A stretch of 64,000 nt of DNA from Mycocentrospora acerina (Eukaryota; Ascomycota; Dothideomycetes; Pleosporales): assembly GCA_022701365.1 (NCBI GenBank), contig JAKUHH010000091.1, positions 264,867 through 328,866 of the forward strand, given 5' to 3'. The stretch's first letter is position 1. Every line of letters begins with the position of its first letter. The notes under the pieces are model-generated. The model saw only the letters and a list, made by a program, of their open reading frames with translations. It was not told where the DNA came from and searched no databases. Below, piece after piece: positions 1-11,589 of this stretch. The position numbers and the translations under genes were made by a program.

Positions 1-932
1 AGTTTGCTCGATTTAAAAAAAAAGTTTAAAGACGAGAAACATTATCTAAGAGTACTGTTAAACCTGTTGTTATAACAAAACGCTACTCGTAGTACCCTCA
101 AGTTAATCAAACACCTTAAATTTGTTAGTTATTAAACATTTGTCTAACAATAAGATTTGTGCTGCAATTGGTACTATTATGTAGCCTTGGGTCCAAATCC
201 TGATCTAATCAACTTAAACTTCTAAATTAGTCAACAATATATCAAATATACGTTTGCTACTTCTTCATACTTTGTCCGAGTCTACATAAATCGCACTAGT
301 ATCTTTCCAAACAATCCTAGTCGCAAGGCTTGATTCAATTGCTAATATTTGACTACTAAACAAACGCAAGAGGTCTTACATGGCGATTCCAATTCGCTCT
401 GATTAAAGTCACTGCTTATATCCGTACCCTAAATGAAAACAACCCTGCCACATGACATGAATCAAGGCATGAAGTTTTTCACAAACATCACACCAACGAC
501 ACAATTCAGATCTAGATTTCAAATTATTACCAATGTACGTTCCATTTGTTGAAATATGAACGCTCCACGATGTGACCTAACAAGTTACATGACCACTTGT
601 ATATATCTACTTCTCTCTGTGTAGACTAATCGATTTTTAATCAAATCATCTCTCATGAATCTCACTGCAGCGTTCATTTCAACCCCATTTCTGTCGCGCG
701 GAGTATACAATATACTGTCAGAACACGGCTCTTTCCCACTATGCTATCCAAGCCAAAAAAGTACTATGATCTATCATCTGATAGATCCTGGAATAGAACA
801 GTACATATCCTCAGGTCGAACCACTTCCTGACATCTGCTAGTACAAGCAGCTAGAATCAATTGGTATTTTACTGCTTGGAAATCTCTCATCAATAGCCTA
901 TATACTCACCAAGTATACATAATCCCTGAATC
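1..932. other. AT-rich intergenic sequence
   Basis: No supported gene. The stretch is AT-rich with stops in all frames. It holds a near-perfect inverted repeat at 768-787 (9-base arms, 2-base centre) and, at about 545-690, a segment that resembles 7975-8115 in diverged form. It lies beyond the 3' end of the DUF3176 gene. Confidence 0.6.
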
Positions 933-3027
933 CTAGCGTTGTGGAGTAAACCTTACTCCATGAGCATGACCATACTCCTCTAGTCTGACATCCAACTTCT
1001 CTGCAACTTCTTGCATATTCTAAGTCTTTTTGTCAGTACAATCCTATCAAAAATGTTATGTAAAGACTTACGACGAGAGACGAAGTATCTCCGAATGAAA
1101 GTCTTTCGTGTTCTTCAAATCCGTGGAAGAGCAGCGGTAATGCAGACCTCCTCCATGCATACTCTTTTCTAGAGGTTATGGCGATATACAACACAAATAC
1201 TGCTGCAAATCCAACAACAAAGCCAGGAATAGCAAGACGACGCCAATCTATATGGTAGTAGTAAATAGAACGATAGACTGTGCCGGTTGTGTTGAGGTAC
1301 TCATATGACTTGTCGGACATTCGACTTTTTGCATGACGAACTGTGAGCGATGATACTCTAGCAATGTTCATCCACATGGTGTTAATGGCTTGGAAGATGA
1401 ATTCCTTGTCTTCAAGAATTCCCATGCTTCCCAAGCTCTTGTCGGTCCGAGCGGCGTCGATGTTTGTGACGAAAGGATTCATTTTGGTAAAACTTCTATT
1501 AGCAGAACTAATCACGTAGGAACTGCCCGTGAAGCCGTCTTGATCATCCAATAACATAGTCTCGAGGGATTTCCCAGCTTGGTACCCTACTGCGAAGACG
1601 CAATTGTCTTTATAATAGTTAGATTTGGTATCCACGACTCGTTCGCCTTGCACGAAACATTGCTTCGGCTCAATTTCCCACAAGTTCATATTGTCTGGCT
1701 CGAAACTGATTTGAATAGGTACACTTTCATAGTCTGTCTGAAGTGTGAAATCTGACGTCGCGTCGACATATTCAATGATAGTATGGACAGTCCATGAGAG
1801 CGCACACTCGTATGCTAAGACGGTAGCATTAGGACTCCAAAGCATGATTGCGGTTCGAACAATAAGGCCCAAAAACGGCGATCCGAAATAGTATTTTATG
1901 TAATCGTCGGTCGCGTTGGGACTTGACGAAGTCGAGATGACATGTGTCTCAAACTTGTTAGTTCCCTCGTGGAAAAATTTCAAATTTGTACCACTGAGTG
2001 TTTTATACGCAGCAACATTACCTTGAACTGGATAAGTGATGATTCCGTCCGTCCGGTCAACGCATATCGAGGCAATGGCAAGCGTCTGAGCCTTGGGGAA
2101 AACGCAGTATCCGGTCGGGCAGGCGACATTCAGCACTGGGCTGAATAAATCATTCAATCCGTTGGAATAGGACTGGCCGAACCGAATCGCATTGATGAGT
2201 GCTGTCTCAGGATAGAGCCTGTCCGAGGCTTCCATGACTTGGGAAGCATCGTACCAAGTTGACCTTGGCATCGACGTTGTATTTATGACGTCGGGGAAGC
2301 CGACGAATTCCAATTCGTTGACCACCACCATGGAAGGTATCAATACTGCGCTTTGTATAACAGCATCGAGTGGCAAAGCAAGAATGGTAATCGCTGCGCC
2401 AAAAGTAGCCACGTTCCTGTACAGCACATCTTCAGCTACTTACATCACCTCAACACGCATAGCATACACTCACCTGAAGCGCAGCGTCCACATCAATCTC
2501 GCGGATCCGAGGATCCCACGTGAGGCCTCATCAAATCGTTCCATATCAAGAAGTCGACGACCCGTACGGAACCATCTCCATTTTAGCTGGCCGATTGCGG
2601 TAGCCACAGGCAGAAGCATGGCAGATCGCATAATGGCACCAAGGATCGCAAGAGCGGGAAATATCGTCGGCCTCTTCTGTAGGTTTTGCTGGGAGTTGAA
2701 CACACCACCATATTCGGTCTGATCGTACCATTTTAGAATACCCAGTATGGATCCAAACAATGCCAAAGAAAAGAGACTGGCACATGCTTCTAGTAACCAG
2801 AACTTGTGTGCGATTGAACGTAGCCAGAGGTGTCCTTGTCCGTTTGTAGAGTTTGAAACGGCTGAACCCAAGAGTCCTCTTGATAGAGGTGGTGGTGGGT
2901 ATTCCTCTACGTTTGAGTAAGATTGTTTGTTCTCATGAGGTTGAAAGGGAGGTTGAGAGGGTTGGTAGGCAGTATAAATGGTCTGGAACTCTGCCGGCGT
3001 GACTTGCGAATAAACAGGGGCGCTCAT
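933..3027 (-). CDS. DUF3176-family multi-pass membrane protein
   Basis: Predicted 661-residue protein from three exons: 3027-2474, 2416-1072 and 1019-933. The introns (2417-2473 and 1020-1071) have GT..AG ends, and removing them leaves one open frame of 1986 nt. I chose the ATG at 3027 (MSAPVYSQ...) over an in-frame ATG-less extension upstream. Hydrophobic segments lie near residues 76-99, 120-145, 185-205 and 580-605, with a large extracytoplasmic Cys/Asn-containing region between the third and fourth. The block RWFRTGRRLLDMERFDEASRG followed by the hydrophobic ILALPLDAVIQ segment is characteristic of fungal DUF3176 proteins. Their function is unknown; they are numerous in filamentous ascomycetes. 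The short last exon encodes NMQEVAEKLDVRLEEYG..., which supports the second splice. Family call is firm; role is unknown. Confidence 0.85.
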
Positions 3028-4690
3028 CTTGGTGAGGCGTGTTGTATTGACTTTACACAAATTTGATCGTATTTACGGTATGACTTTTTGACTGTATTCA
3101 CGGTATGCCTTTTTCGACCGTATTTATTATGTTTGACGATTTCAAAGTTAATCGACGGTAGTCAACGTATTCGACGTTTTCGAAGTTGTCGACCCTATTC
3201 AAGGTATTCGACGTTGTTCAACGTATTCAACGTTTTCGAATTAATCGACGTATTCCACGTATTCCACGTAATACCCAACAGGAACAACCCGAAAGCCCAG
3301 CTCAAATAAATTCTTCGCTGGCTGTTTGATGCCGAAACTGTCCAAGTGATAACGTGGGTGGGTGCATGGATAGATGAGATGATGAAAACTACCTCCCCTC
3401 AGCGCTGTCTTATCAATGAAGAGAAATACAAAGGTCAGGCGACAAGCCCTCGGAACCAAACTCCGACGTACTTACCATTCCTCAAACTGTCACAGCAGTC
3501 CTTTTGAGCACCTCCATGCACCTAAGGCTTCAGCCTACATATGTCAACGAACTAAGCTATTACATGCATCTCAATAAACTTTTGATCTAATCACACCACT
3601 AAGTCGCTTAGGTGTTTAGATTCAATGGTCACAACAATCACCGTGGCTTATCAAGAGGCTATGCAATGCCCCAAACGATCTAGCTAGGTTGCTTTTTATA
3701 GCTCCGATCCAAATACTGCAGCTTTGATTCAAATCCTGCAGTCACAGTTGGTCTCGCAGAATCACTTCAAGCCAACACATCTCGCCGTGCACATGACAGG
3801 AATTGGGGCTGCTCAGCCTTTGCGGCTGGACTCAGCTTTCGCTACGAGGCGCCAGGCTGAGACGTTTAGCCAGATTCTGGTTCGGCCGTACAGGAACGGC
3901 TAGTCATTCTCAGCCTTGCGCAGTGTGCGTTAATCACGACTTCCTTTGTCATTCAACAATGAAGAAGTTGTCAGCTCTAGCAATAGAGTTGTAAGGAGTC
4001 TTCTATCTGGTGAGCCAGTCAACATCACTGCAACCTTTCAGCGTCATGGTGCAGTGAGATGGGGCTGTTTCCTCACGAAATGAAGAGAATTAAAATGCTG
4101 CACTAAATTATTACACGGAGTACTTGTTTCTGGCGGACCCTGCAGAATTGGCCTGGCTGGGCAGGAAGAAACAAGTCGGAATCAGCCATCTGAACGTGTT
4201 GGGCAATTTCACAAGTTCCATCAGACTCCAGCCTTGTAACACTATATTACTTTTCTTCCCACTCACCAAGACATCAGCCTACAATCTGTACCCCTCCCTT
4301 GTTCATACACACAACGAAACACATCCATCTGCTAACACAGAATGCTGACCGTAGACCTATAGTCTGCAACTGACAGGAGCATCAGGGTGCAGCCCTATAG
4401 AAGACTTTTTGAACAAACGTTTGTAGTTAAGGGAGCTACTATTTCAAACCCATATCTCTGATGGTATACGCCATATGCAACTTGGAATTGCTTCTTGAAA
4501 TCTTCAGGCATGCTGTCGCGCAAGAGTGCTGCGGTCCGACACATGTCTGCCATGCTCATGATTGTCTCGGTCTATTGTGTTTTAAGCTGTTCCAGTACGT
4601 ACTGCTTAATGATCAAGAGCTAGTCTACATTACTATTAAGTAACAACGCTGCCACGATGCTGCTTCTGTCTCCCCCGGTGACCATTTTTT
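3028..4690. other. Intergenic region with repeats, no supported gene
   Basis: Contains a degenerate short-period repeat next to the DUF3176 start (listed separately). At about 4263-4345 a segment resembles 11988-12080. Small open frames at 3803-3994, 4124-4348 and 4461-4643 show no domain, no homologous copy in the window and no coding signature, so I do not call them. Confidence 0.5.
3065..3285. repeat. Degenerate short-period repeat, GTATTCRACG-like
   Basis: The words GTATTCGACG, GTATTCAACG, GTATTCCACG and TTTTCGAA recur with a spacing of roughly 9-12 bases for about 200 bases, directly upstream of the DUF3176 start codon. Units differ by one or two bases and are not a clean tandem array. 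The repeat may overlap the promoter or 5' leader of that gene. Confidence 0.6.
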
Positions 4691-4696
4691 AAAAGG

Positions 4697-5250
4697 CTAG
4701 AAAGTGGGGCCTTCGAAATCGTCATCATCGTCGTTATCTTCGATGTTGTTATTGTTGTCGTCGTTTTCGTTTTTACCGTCATCATTGTCATCATTGTCGT
4801 CTTTGTAATCGTAGTCGGTGTCGCCGTCTTCAATGGCGATACCTGCATCATCTATTTCCTCGTCCTCTACATCCTTACAGTCTGTTTCATCATCAGTGAA
4901 GTCTATCATTGTTCTCATCGGCAAGCTCGTCGGCATCAGCAATCACTTCTTCCTCCCTATCCTCTGCTTTCTCCACAAACCCAGAAGTGACTCTAGGAAT
5001 TATAGAAGCCGTCTTCCACTCGTTGTCAGGCGGATGATTACCCCAGAACTTGGAAGTCTTTAGAATATCATGCAGAGCTTTTTCCAAATTTCGTTGACTA
5101 CAGATTCGACCGAATCTGTGAGTAAATCAGCGTCAGAAACATCGCATCTGCTTGGAGTCACTTACAATCGTGTTTGCTACTGTTGATATTCACATCTCTA
5201 TGGTCGTGGTATTTTGTGAGCCAGTGTATCGAATCAAGGACTTTGGGAAC
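4697..5250 (-). pseudogene. Decayed 3' fragment of the 1238-residue orphan gene
   Basis: On the minus strand this matches the 3' part of the large orphan at 15355-19309. Before a putative intron it encodes LTKYHDHRD...SSKHD, matching LSEYDDTRR...RGKRN. After an intron of identical phase (acceptor CACAG at about 5103-5107) comes ESVVNEIWKK / ALHDILKTSKFW, matching ETIEAWTES...SKTSEFW with equal residue spacing. The reading frame breaks at a run of five A near 5081-5085 (one base short) and again near 4915. An acidic tail very rich in Asp, Asn and Glu follows, as in the intact gene. No match to the upstream two thirds of that gene was found here, so the copy is truncated as well as frameshifted. 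Confidence 0.7.
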
Positions 5251-6417
5251 AAGCAATAGTTAAACGTGGAAGATGGTAGGAGAATTAAAGTTTGATCTAT
5301 CAGCCTTTGATAATTTGGGAGTCAGACTGAACGTCCAAACAGCAATCAATTGAATTTGAAATTGAACTTTACCTACCTTGTCTACTCACGACATACGTAT
5401 CTGAAAATTTGTACTCAGTACCCGCTATTGAATGTCGAACACGAAATCAGAAAGATTTCCAAACATTCACGGGCTCGATGACAAAGCTGTTACATAAGAT
5501 TATCACTTCATTTACACAGCCGAATAAGACACACATAAATGGGACGAGAATATCAAGTGTGTTTTGCCTGATTCAGCTTTTGAAATTGAGGGCGAATTTG
5601 AGGACATAGTGTAAGGTGGCATCAAACAGGTGGATACAAATTATATAGTAGCCCTGCCTTAATAAGGCGATAGCTGAGAGTTCATAGATGTCTTTAAAAT
5701 CAATAGGTTGTAGGGTTAAGTATATACTTTACAACCCTGTACTGGGGGATCATCGAGGGTATAGACATCAGGTGAGTGAGCAATATCTCGAAGGAGCTAA
5801 AGATTGATCGCACATAGAAAACGATTTGGAAAAACGATTTTGACTTCCAATTCATCTCTGTCTTTAACCGAGAAGATTAGCCTTTTCATGAAAAATGCGT
5901 TATCTAATAATTAAACTATTCCTCTCCTCCAGACTTTGAAAATTGAATATAACGTAATTGAATTCAAAGTGTCTTGGGCATTGTTTCCTTTTGCACCCTA
6001 ACGGGAAATCTACGGCTACCCTCGATTGCCTTACCTCAGATTAGGTATTAATTGTCAGATGATACAATTAGATCTTCAATTAAGCTCATATTGGTGGATT
6101 GACGCACCGTTGAAGTGGTGGTGCTGTTGGTGGCGTTGGGCAATCCAAGACGCCAGGCGATGCGGCTCAGTAAAGTTCTAGCTTTGATTGGTTGGCTAGT
6201 GCTATCGAAGTATGCCAAGATGGACATGTAACAAGACATCATGAGCCAAGTGAAAGCGAAGGAATACCAATATTGTGCTCTTTTAGGTAGGAGTTAAATT
6301 TGATCATATTGACCTGTCTAAAAGTTGGCCCTCAAGTATTTAGGTACCTGTCAAAACCAAACTCGCAAAAATATGCAAACTTCTTCATTCTTATCTCTGA
6401 AATTCTGAACGACCGCT
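5251..6417. other. AT-rich intergenic sequence
   Basis: No supported gene on either strand. An imperfect palindrome lies at about 5706-5739, with AAGTATATACTT at its centre flanked by GGTTGTA and its complement. The small open frames at 5409-5609 and 6048-6242 have no recognisable features. Confidence 0.5.
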
Positions 6418-7345
6418 ATGGTGAGAACTATGTTAACGATTCTATCAGTAATGATATAACTGATGTGATATAGAGACTTAGTTTAGGGACGACCGGATTC
6501 TTGGTTATCATGGCTGTAATGCCAGTGATGGCCTCTCCCATCACGGCAGAAGTCATTGCTTCGTCTGGAGCGTCTCCTACTTCCAAGAGTGAACTTCCTA
6601 TCTCACGAGCTTCACCTGGTCTCCAAGATATGGATCTTGATGAAGCGATCGAGAAAGGGCTCGTCCCTAGAACCTGGAATGTTACAAAAATCGCTGTTCC
6701 TGAAGACTTGACTTCTCTTCAGAAGCGACAATGGACTAGTCAATGGGAATGTAGCCTTTACAGTGGCGGTATGTACTTTTACTACTTATTTGATGTTTCT
6801 CCTGATAGCTCAAAATTGAGATTGTTGAGGTACAATGTCAGCTACAGATTGGTGCTAATCGTTTATTGGTGTGTAGGACCAGGGTTTGGCGCACTGAAAC
6901 GTCAACAGGAATTATTTGGGCAGTAAGTTCTTATCCTTCACCAAAAAATTTATATCACGCTTCTTCCACTTTATGGGTGAAGCAATGTCAAATTTATGTG
7001 TGCTAATCAGAGAAGATTTTTTTGGAAGAGGGTCAATTACTCTACAACCCTCAAGATGTTTGATAGCTCGGTGTTATTATGTTTATTTTGGTATGTCACA
7101 GGCCGCTATTAGACTTCACCTATAAAAAGTTTACTTCTGACACTGCAATAGCTTTTTGTAACTTTTCCTCGACTACTCGAAGAGAGGTCGATTATGCTCG
7201 CGACCGGATTTGGGAAAAAGACCCAGGTAACTCAGACGAATGTATTAGCTATATGAGCGACCCTTATATTGGCTATATGTTTGGGTCAGACGGTGTCGCT
7301 CCGTATTTCAGTTTGAATCGGGATAATGTTCAACGCTACTGCTAA
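6418..7345 (+). CDS. Small secreted Cys-containing protein with Kex2-type site
   Basis: Unrecognised secreted protein of about 195 residues. Modelled exons are 6418-6420 (ATG alone), 6474-6768, 6877-6922 and 7102-7345. The first intron (6421-6473, GTGAGA..TATAG) directly follows the ATG and joins it to a strong signal peptide, MRLSLGTTGFLVIMAVMPVMA. A Ser/Pro/Asp-rich pro-like stretch runs to a dibasic site in LQKR|QWTSQWEC near residue 88, the form expected for Kex2 processing. The mature part has four Cys (in WEC, FCN, DEC and the final RYC), enough for two disulfides, and Tyr/Asp/Phe-rich segments. The last intron (179 nt) is long for this window, so a small extra exon there cannot be excluded. 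Size, secretion signal and AT-rich setting are typical of fungal candidate effectors; that role is inference. Confidence 0.55.
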
Positions 7346-8415
7346 GTCTAAGGTTAACAACGAGCTTGAACGATGCTAGAAGAAGGCTGTTGCGATCTAG
7401 AAGAACGAACGGTCAGCGAAGCTGCAGTCACTACTTTCCGTGCTCCTAGATACACATTGGCAGCCCAACAACAGCTATGTCGCAATCAAGTAGCATGATC
7501 AAGTGGCTCATGGCGAGCACCTATCGAATGACCCGTATGGTACTTATGGAAATACCATGTCATTTATTACATAGCAATTTTAATTTGCTTACGGAAACGT
7601 TCTGGCAATCAGGTGTTTGATAGTATTTAAGCTAATTCTAAGCCAATTCATTTCAAATGTGCCATAGATACTTCACGTCGGTAGCATTCTTCTTTTAGCC
7701 TAACCTAGTCGTGCTCTAAGAATTCAATCTGACCTAAAGCAACTTAGTTTTGACCGGAATATATGCAATCACCATAATCACGAACTTGAAATAAATCTCA
7801 GCAAGAATCCGACATGATTGTGCCAAGAATTAGCTTTCTTATGCCATTTCCGAACAGTGAGCATCTCATCTTTCATATCGCATTTATTGAATACCGTTAG
7901 ATCGCCTTCTGTAAGATACTGATTTATCTCAATTTCTTTTGGTCGATTTAAACTTGGAGATGCGGTTGAGTATGTTAAAATATAAGCAGACCATCATGTC
8001 ATGCAATCTAACTGCTTATATAATCTTGTGTATATATCTGTTCTCTCTATTAGAACCCCTAATCTTTTAGCAATCACTCTCAAATGAATCTAATTGCTAC
8101 GTTTAATTCAACAGGATATGCCAGAAAAGTTACTAAGAAACAAAACTAACTTCTTTGCGTGGTAAGTTCAGTTACCAACTTTTATTCGCCACAGATATGA
8201 TAGGGTGGACTCCAATCCATTTATCTAGAAGTCTGCTTTTTTTTATGGACTAGTCGCAGTACGTACGCTTGGATGGCTTTGGAACAATCAGTGTTTTATC
8301 TCTGCTGGGATCTAGACAGAAAATGTGCTTCTCCGCAGTAGTGGGATGAATACGGGTCGTAGAATCTGGTTTTGTGGAGACAAATGTATTGTAATTACCT
8401 CTGAAAGCTTTAGCT

Positions 8416-8694
8416 TTAAAGGAATACATTGTAAGTTCTATCGCTTCTTATAAGCAGCCAACTTCTATCGCCTGTCCAAAAGAGTGCCTTCTTTGTCAGA
8501 AAGCTCATCATTGGAAATATTTCTTCGTGGAGGCTATCATTTTCTAAATCAGGAGGTTCAAAAGTAGAATTTTTAGCTTCATTCAGAGGTCTGTGCCGCT
8601 TCAAATCAATCCTGGTTCCTACATTTTCAAGCTTATTCGCTGTGACATAGTTTGGGGTTGGGATTGGAGAATATGCAAGCCTTTGATGTAACAT
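8416..8694 (-). CDS. Doubtful 92-residue open frame
   Basis: An ATG-initiated frame of 92 codons in otherwise stop-rich sequence. The product is hydrophilic (NYVTANKLENVGTRIDLKRHR...) with no signal peptide, transmembrane segment or motif I recognise. There is no second copy in the window. It may be a remnant exon or chance. Confidence 0.15.
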   Translation of the reverse strand: MLHQRLAYSPIPTPNYVTANKLENVGTRIDLKRHRPLNEAKNSTFEPPDLENDSLHEEIFPMMSFLTKKALFWTGDRSWLLIRSDRTYNVFL

Positions 8695-10054
8695 CTTAAA
8701 AGTCTATGCCCTTGTATGTTCTTCTAGTCTGATAACGGAGCACATCCCATGAACTTCGGTACGTTTCAAACCCCTTTAAAGGAAAGTCGCGGGATCGCAT
8801 TGGCAGGCAATGCTGCGATGTGATCATAACATCTGCGGAAGGAGTGACTTTTGTCAAACTGAAAATCTGAGGAATTTAAGATAAATACCCACGCTAGATA
8901 TGAGAGTACTTATGTACACTGTAGGTTTGTTCGCCAACGTATTTGGAGAACCACATGGTGGTAGTGTGAAAGAAAGGCTTCAAATTCTTTGCAACTTTGG
9001 AGAGTCAGATTCAATGTCACTGCATTTGAGACATAAGAAATATCCTAAATTCTTGAAAGACTTGAAATGATAAGAATCGAATCTGGGAAGTGACTATTAT
9101 TGACGATGCGAAAGTATTCAGAAAGAATAAACACAGTCAAAGACATATCACTGGACATTAAGATGACATGTTCTCGGCTTCGAATGAAATTTCACTTTAA
9201 GCAAATCTTATGCAGATCCCATGCATCATTTTATATTCTATAGGTTCTGTATCCTTTACCGCAACTACAACGGATTATTCTTGTCATACAATCTTGTTCT
9301 GTGCCAAGTCTGTGTCACAAGCACACCCACCAAGCGTGTTCACACATTCCCACCATAATTGTAACATTTCGTCTCTACTAAGCATGGTACTGACGGGAGT
9401 TGACTTCTTTTCTCATTAGAGTTGACGAGTAACGATACTTCACCTGTGAATAGTGAGCATGTTGTACGAGGTCTTGAAATTACGCCAAGAGCAGTATTGA
9501 TCACCGTTTGAGTGCTAGATAGTCATCGCACGGTTGAAAATCGGCCTTTACATAGTACTATATCTCATCGAATTCCAACAAAACTGCTTCGGGACGAAGT
9601 TATGAGTGGTAGACTTTAAACAACATCATCAGAAGTATGTTTTCGTTGATTGACTGCTAGCATCAGTTCCCAAGTTTCTTGGTTGGTTATCGTGAAATTG
9701 GCGGTGAGTGTAGAAATGTACTACACCAGAGACCTTTTCCCGCTATGTGTGCCTTCCCGTCATACCTGTTCATCCGGATTTTTTGCCGTGAATTAACAGC
9801 AGTTCTTACGTTATAACATCATATCAGAGCCTTACATTAGGATTACAATTTCATTCACTGCATAGAAAGACCAAGCTTAACCATGACCACCTGATCAAGT
9901 CTCTTTCACTCATGCAGTTTGCAAATTATCGAACCCTTCTCGTCACTTCGATCCTTCGGTTCTTGATTATCTCGTCTTTCACTCACCGCCTGATTATCTG
10001 TCCAACTTCACTCCAACAACCGGTGGGGTGCCATTAAAATCTTGGCAGAGAGCC

Positions 10055-10060
10055 TATAAA
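10055..10060 (+). promoter_or_regulatory. TATA box of the 10260 gene
   Basis: TATAAA lies about 200 bases before the ATG at 10260 and is followed by a pyrimidine-rich stretch (TTCCTTGCTCACTCTCTC...), the usual layout of a filamentous-fungal core promoter with transcription start in CT-rich sequence. Confidence 0.5.
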
Positions 10061-10259
10061 GGCTCCAACCCCAACTTTACTTTGTTTTCGTTGACTCTCA
10101 TTCCTTGCTCACTCTCTCTTCTTCGGTCGCCATTGCATCAACTGTGTTGAAGACTAGCCCTTCTCTTGATCACTGCTGTCTTGTCTCTCTGAGTATACTG
10201 TAGGCCGTATTCCCATCCAAGTACACTATCTCATCTTGCTCAACACTGCCCAGGACAAT

Positions 10260-10937
10260 ATGACGGACCCACAGCCTGGAAGACCCTGCGAACTTCAATA
10301 TGAAGCCGCCAAGAAGCTGTTTCACGAGGGCAAATTCGAAGAATGCATTGCGGCGACCAAATCCAACTTGACGTAAGCACACTCCCTTCTGATGCATCTT
10401 GTACCGGGCCGCAGCTGAGTTTTCAGTGATCGTACCCTGCCACCCTACTATTCCATCAAGAACTACATCCTCCTGACTGCCGCTTTGGACGACTGGGATG
10501 ATGCAGATTGCTACAGACTTGCTGCTGAACAGATTTACCGCAACTGTCTCATCAAGGCTGAGGAAATAGAAGATGAAAACTCTCTTGAAGGACTTGCATC
10601 AATTCGAAGAGAGCTCGATCAACTAAGGCTACTTCGGCTCGAGGACCTCACCGGCCTCACTGCAGAGGAGATAGCTGATACCAGTCCCTCACACCTCGAA
10701 GTCAACGCGACAGCAGACTCCATGACAGATTCGGAAGTTTACAATTCAGATGACTGGTTCGAGGATGCGGAGGCAGAGATCGAAATCGAAACCAAAGAAG
10801 ACAACATGCAGCCTCCTTCTTCCACTATGCACGAGGTTGCAACTGCGATACAAGCGCCTTCCACGGACATCATTCCGCCTACTGGAGGCGGTCAGTCATC
10901 GGCCCAGACCGATTCAGCAAAGGACTCTCGCGAGTGA
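10260..10937 (+). CDS. Unnamed helical family protein, copy 1
   Basis: Predicted 207 residues from exons 10260-10372 and 10427-10937. The 54-nt intron falls after codon 37 in phase 2. The N-terminal part (EAAKKLFHEGKFEECIAA, then LPPYYSIKNYILLTAAL and DDWDDADCYRLAAEQIYR) looks like two or three amphipathic helices of TPR type. A middle segment RRELDQLRLLRLEDLTGLT is shared with the copies at 12821 and 29598. The C-terminal half is acidic and of low complexity, ending in IIPPTGGGQSS...KDSRE. There is no signal peptide or membrane segment, so a cytosolic or nuclear protein is likely. I know of no function. The stop TGA is at the same place as in copy 2 (DSRE / DSHE), which supports the 3' end. 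Confidence 0.75.
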
Positions 10938-10979
10938 GTATATAATGAGATCTCTCTGTATCCTTGAATAATACGCATG

Positions 10980-11060
10980 ATGTAAGTCTTATCATAGGTA
11001 TTGAGGTTGAAGGACTTCATAGGTAGTGCATGGCTGACAAGATCAGGTTGACTTGAGGAG
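10980..11060 (+). repeat. 3' flank duplicated in inverted orientation at 12700-12790
   Basis: The sequence downstream of copy 1 (GTTGAAGGACTTCATAGG, then GACAAGATCAGGTTGACTTG) matches the minus-strand sequence downstream of copy 2 (ATTGAAGGATTTCATAGA, then GACAATATCAGGTTGGCTCG). The duplicated unit therefore extends past the stop codon, and the two copies face each other tail to tail. Confidence 0.6.
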
Positions 11061-11589
11061 CCTTTGGTCATCACCGTATGCAATCGCGTCGAGGATCTTT
11101 GTTCATGGGTTGTGATGAACATACTTTTGACGGCGGGTATTGGGAGTTTATTGGAACGATGGCACACTACGTATATTCGTACCGCGCTGTCAGCTCAACT
11201 TTGATAGACTATGTTTGCTGAAATTCTATTCATTGCATCCTGATTTCTTTCCCAGAGTGATGTGTATGGTACGCCATAATTCTAGTGATGATTGTTCACA
11301 ATACACTTTTTCAAATTTAGTTCCACTTAGTATTTCCAGTAGGCGGGGCATACCGAAATGGGTTTCGACATGACCACATTTGCTGTTAGGTATTTGCGCA
11401 ATCAAAGTATCGAATATGGGAGTTCCTTGCTGACCAGTCAGCCGATGCCTCCAGTATCCCGTTACTTGCTAACAGCATTCTAAACTTTACTTTACAAATG
11501 GAAATTGGTTAATTTTACGATTAGAGTTTAATAAAATCGTGATTTGCTGAGTTGAGTATGTGGTGTGGGTATGTAAATAGCTCGCATGC
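11061..11589. other. Intergenic sequence
   Basis: No gene supported. Small open frames at 11140-11373 and on the minus strand to 11167 overlap each other and lack any coding feature. GC content falls towards 11500. Confidence 0.4.

Larger units (their letters stand above)
7346..10259. other. Long intergenic region, mostly non-coding
   Basis: About 2.9 kb without a confident gene. A segment at about 7975-8115 resembles 545-690. A weak open frame on the minus strand (8416-8694) is listed separately. The last 250 bases are CT-rich, contain a TATA box and form the promoter and leader of the gene starting at 10260. Confidence 0.5.

Noticed and set aside
4697..4942. Asp/Asn-rich open frame taken as a separate acidic protein
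   Set aside because: It is the frameshifted tail of the orphan relic, continuous with the TSKFW-containing segment in another frame.
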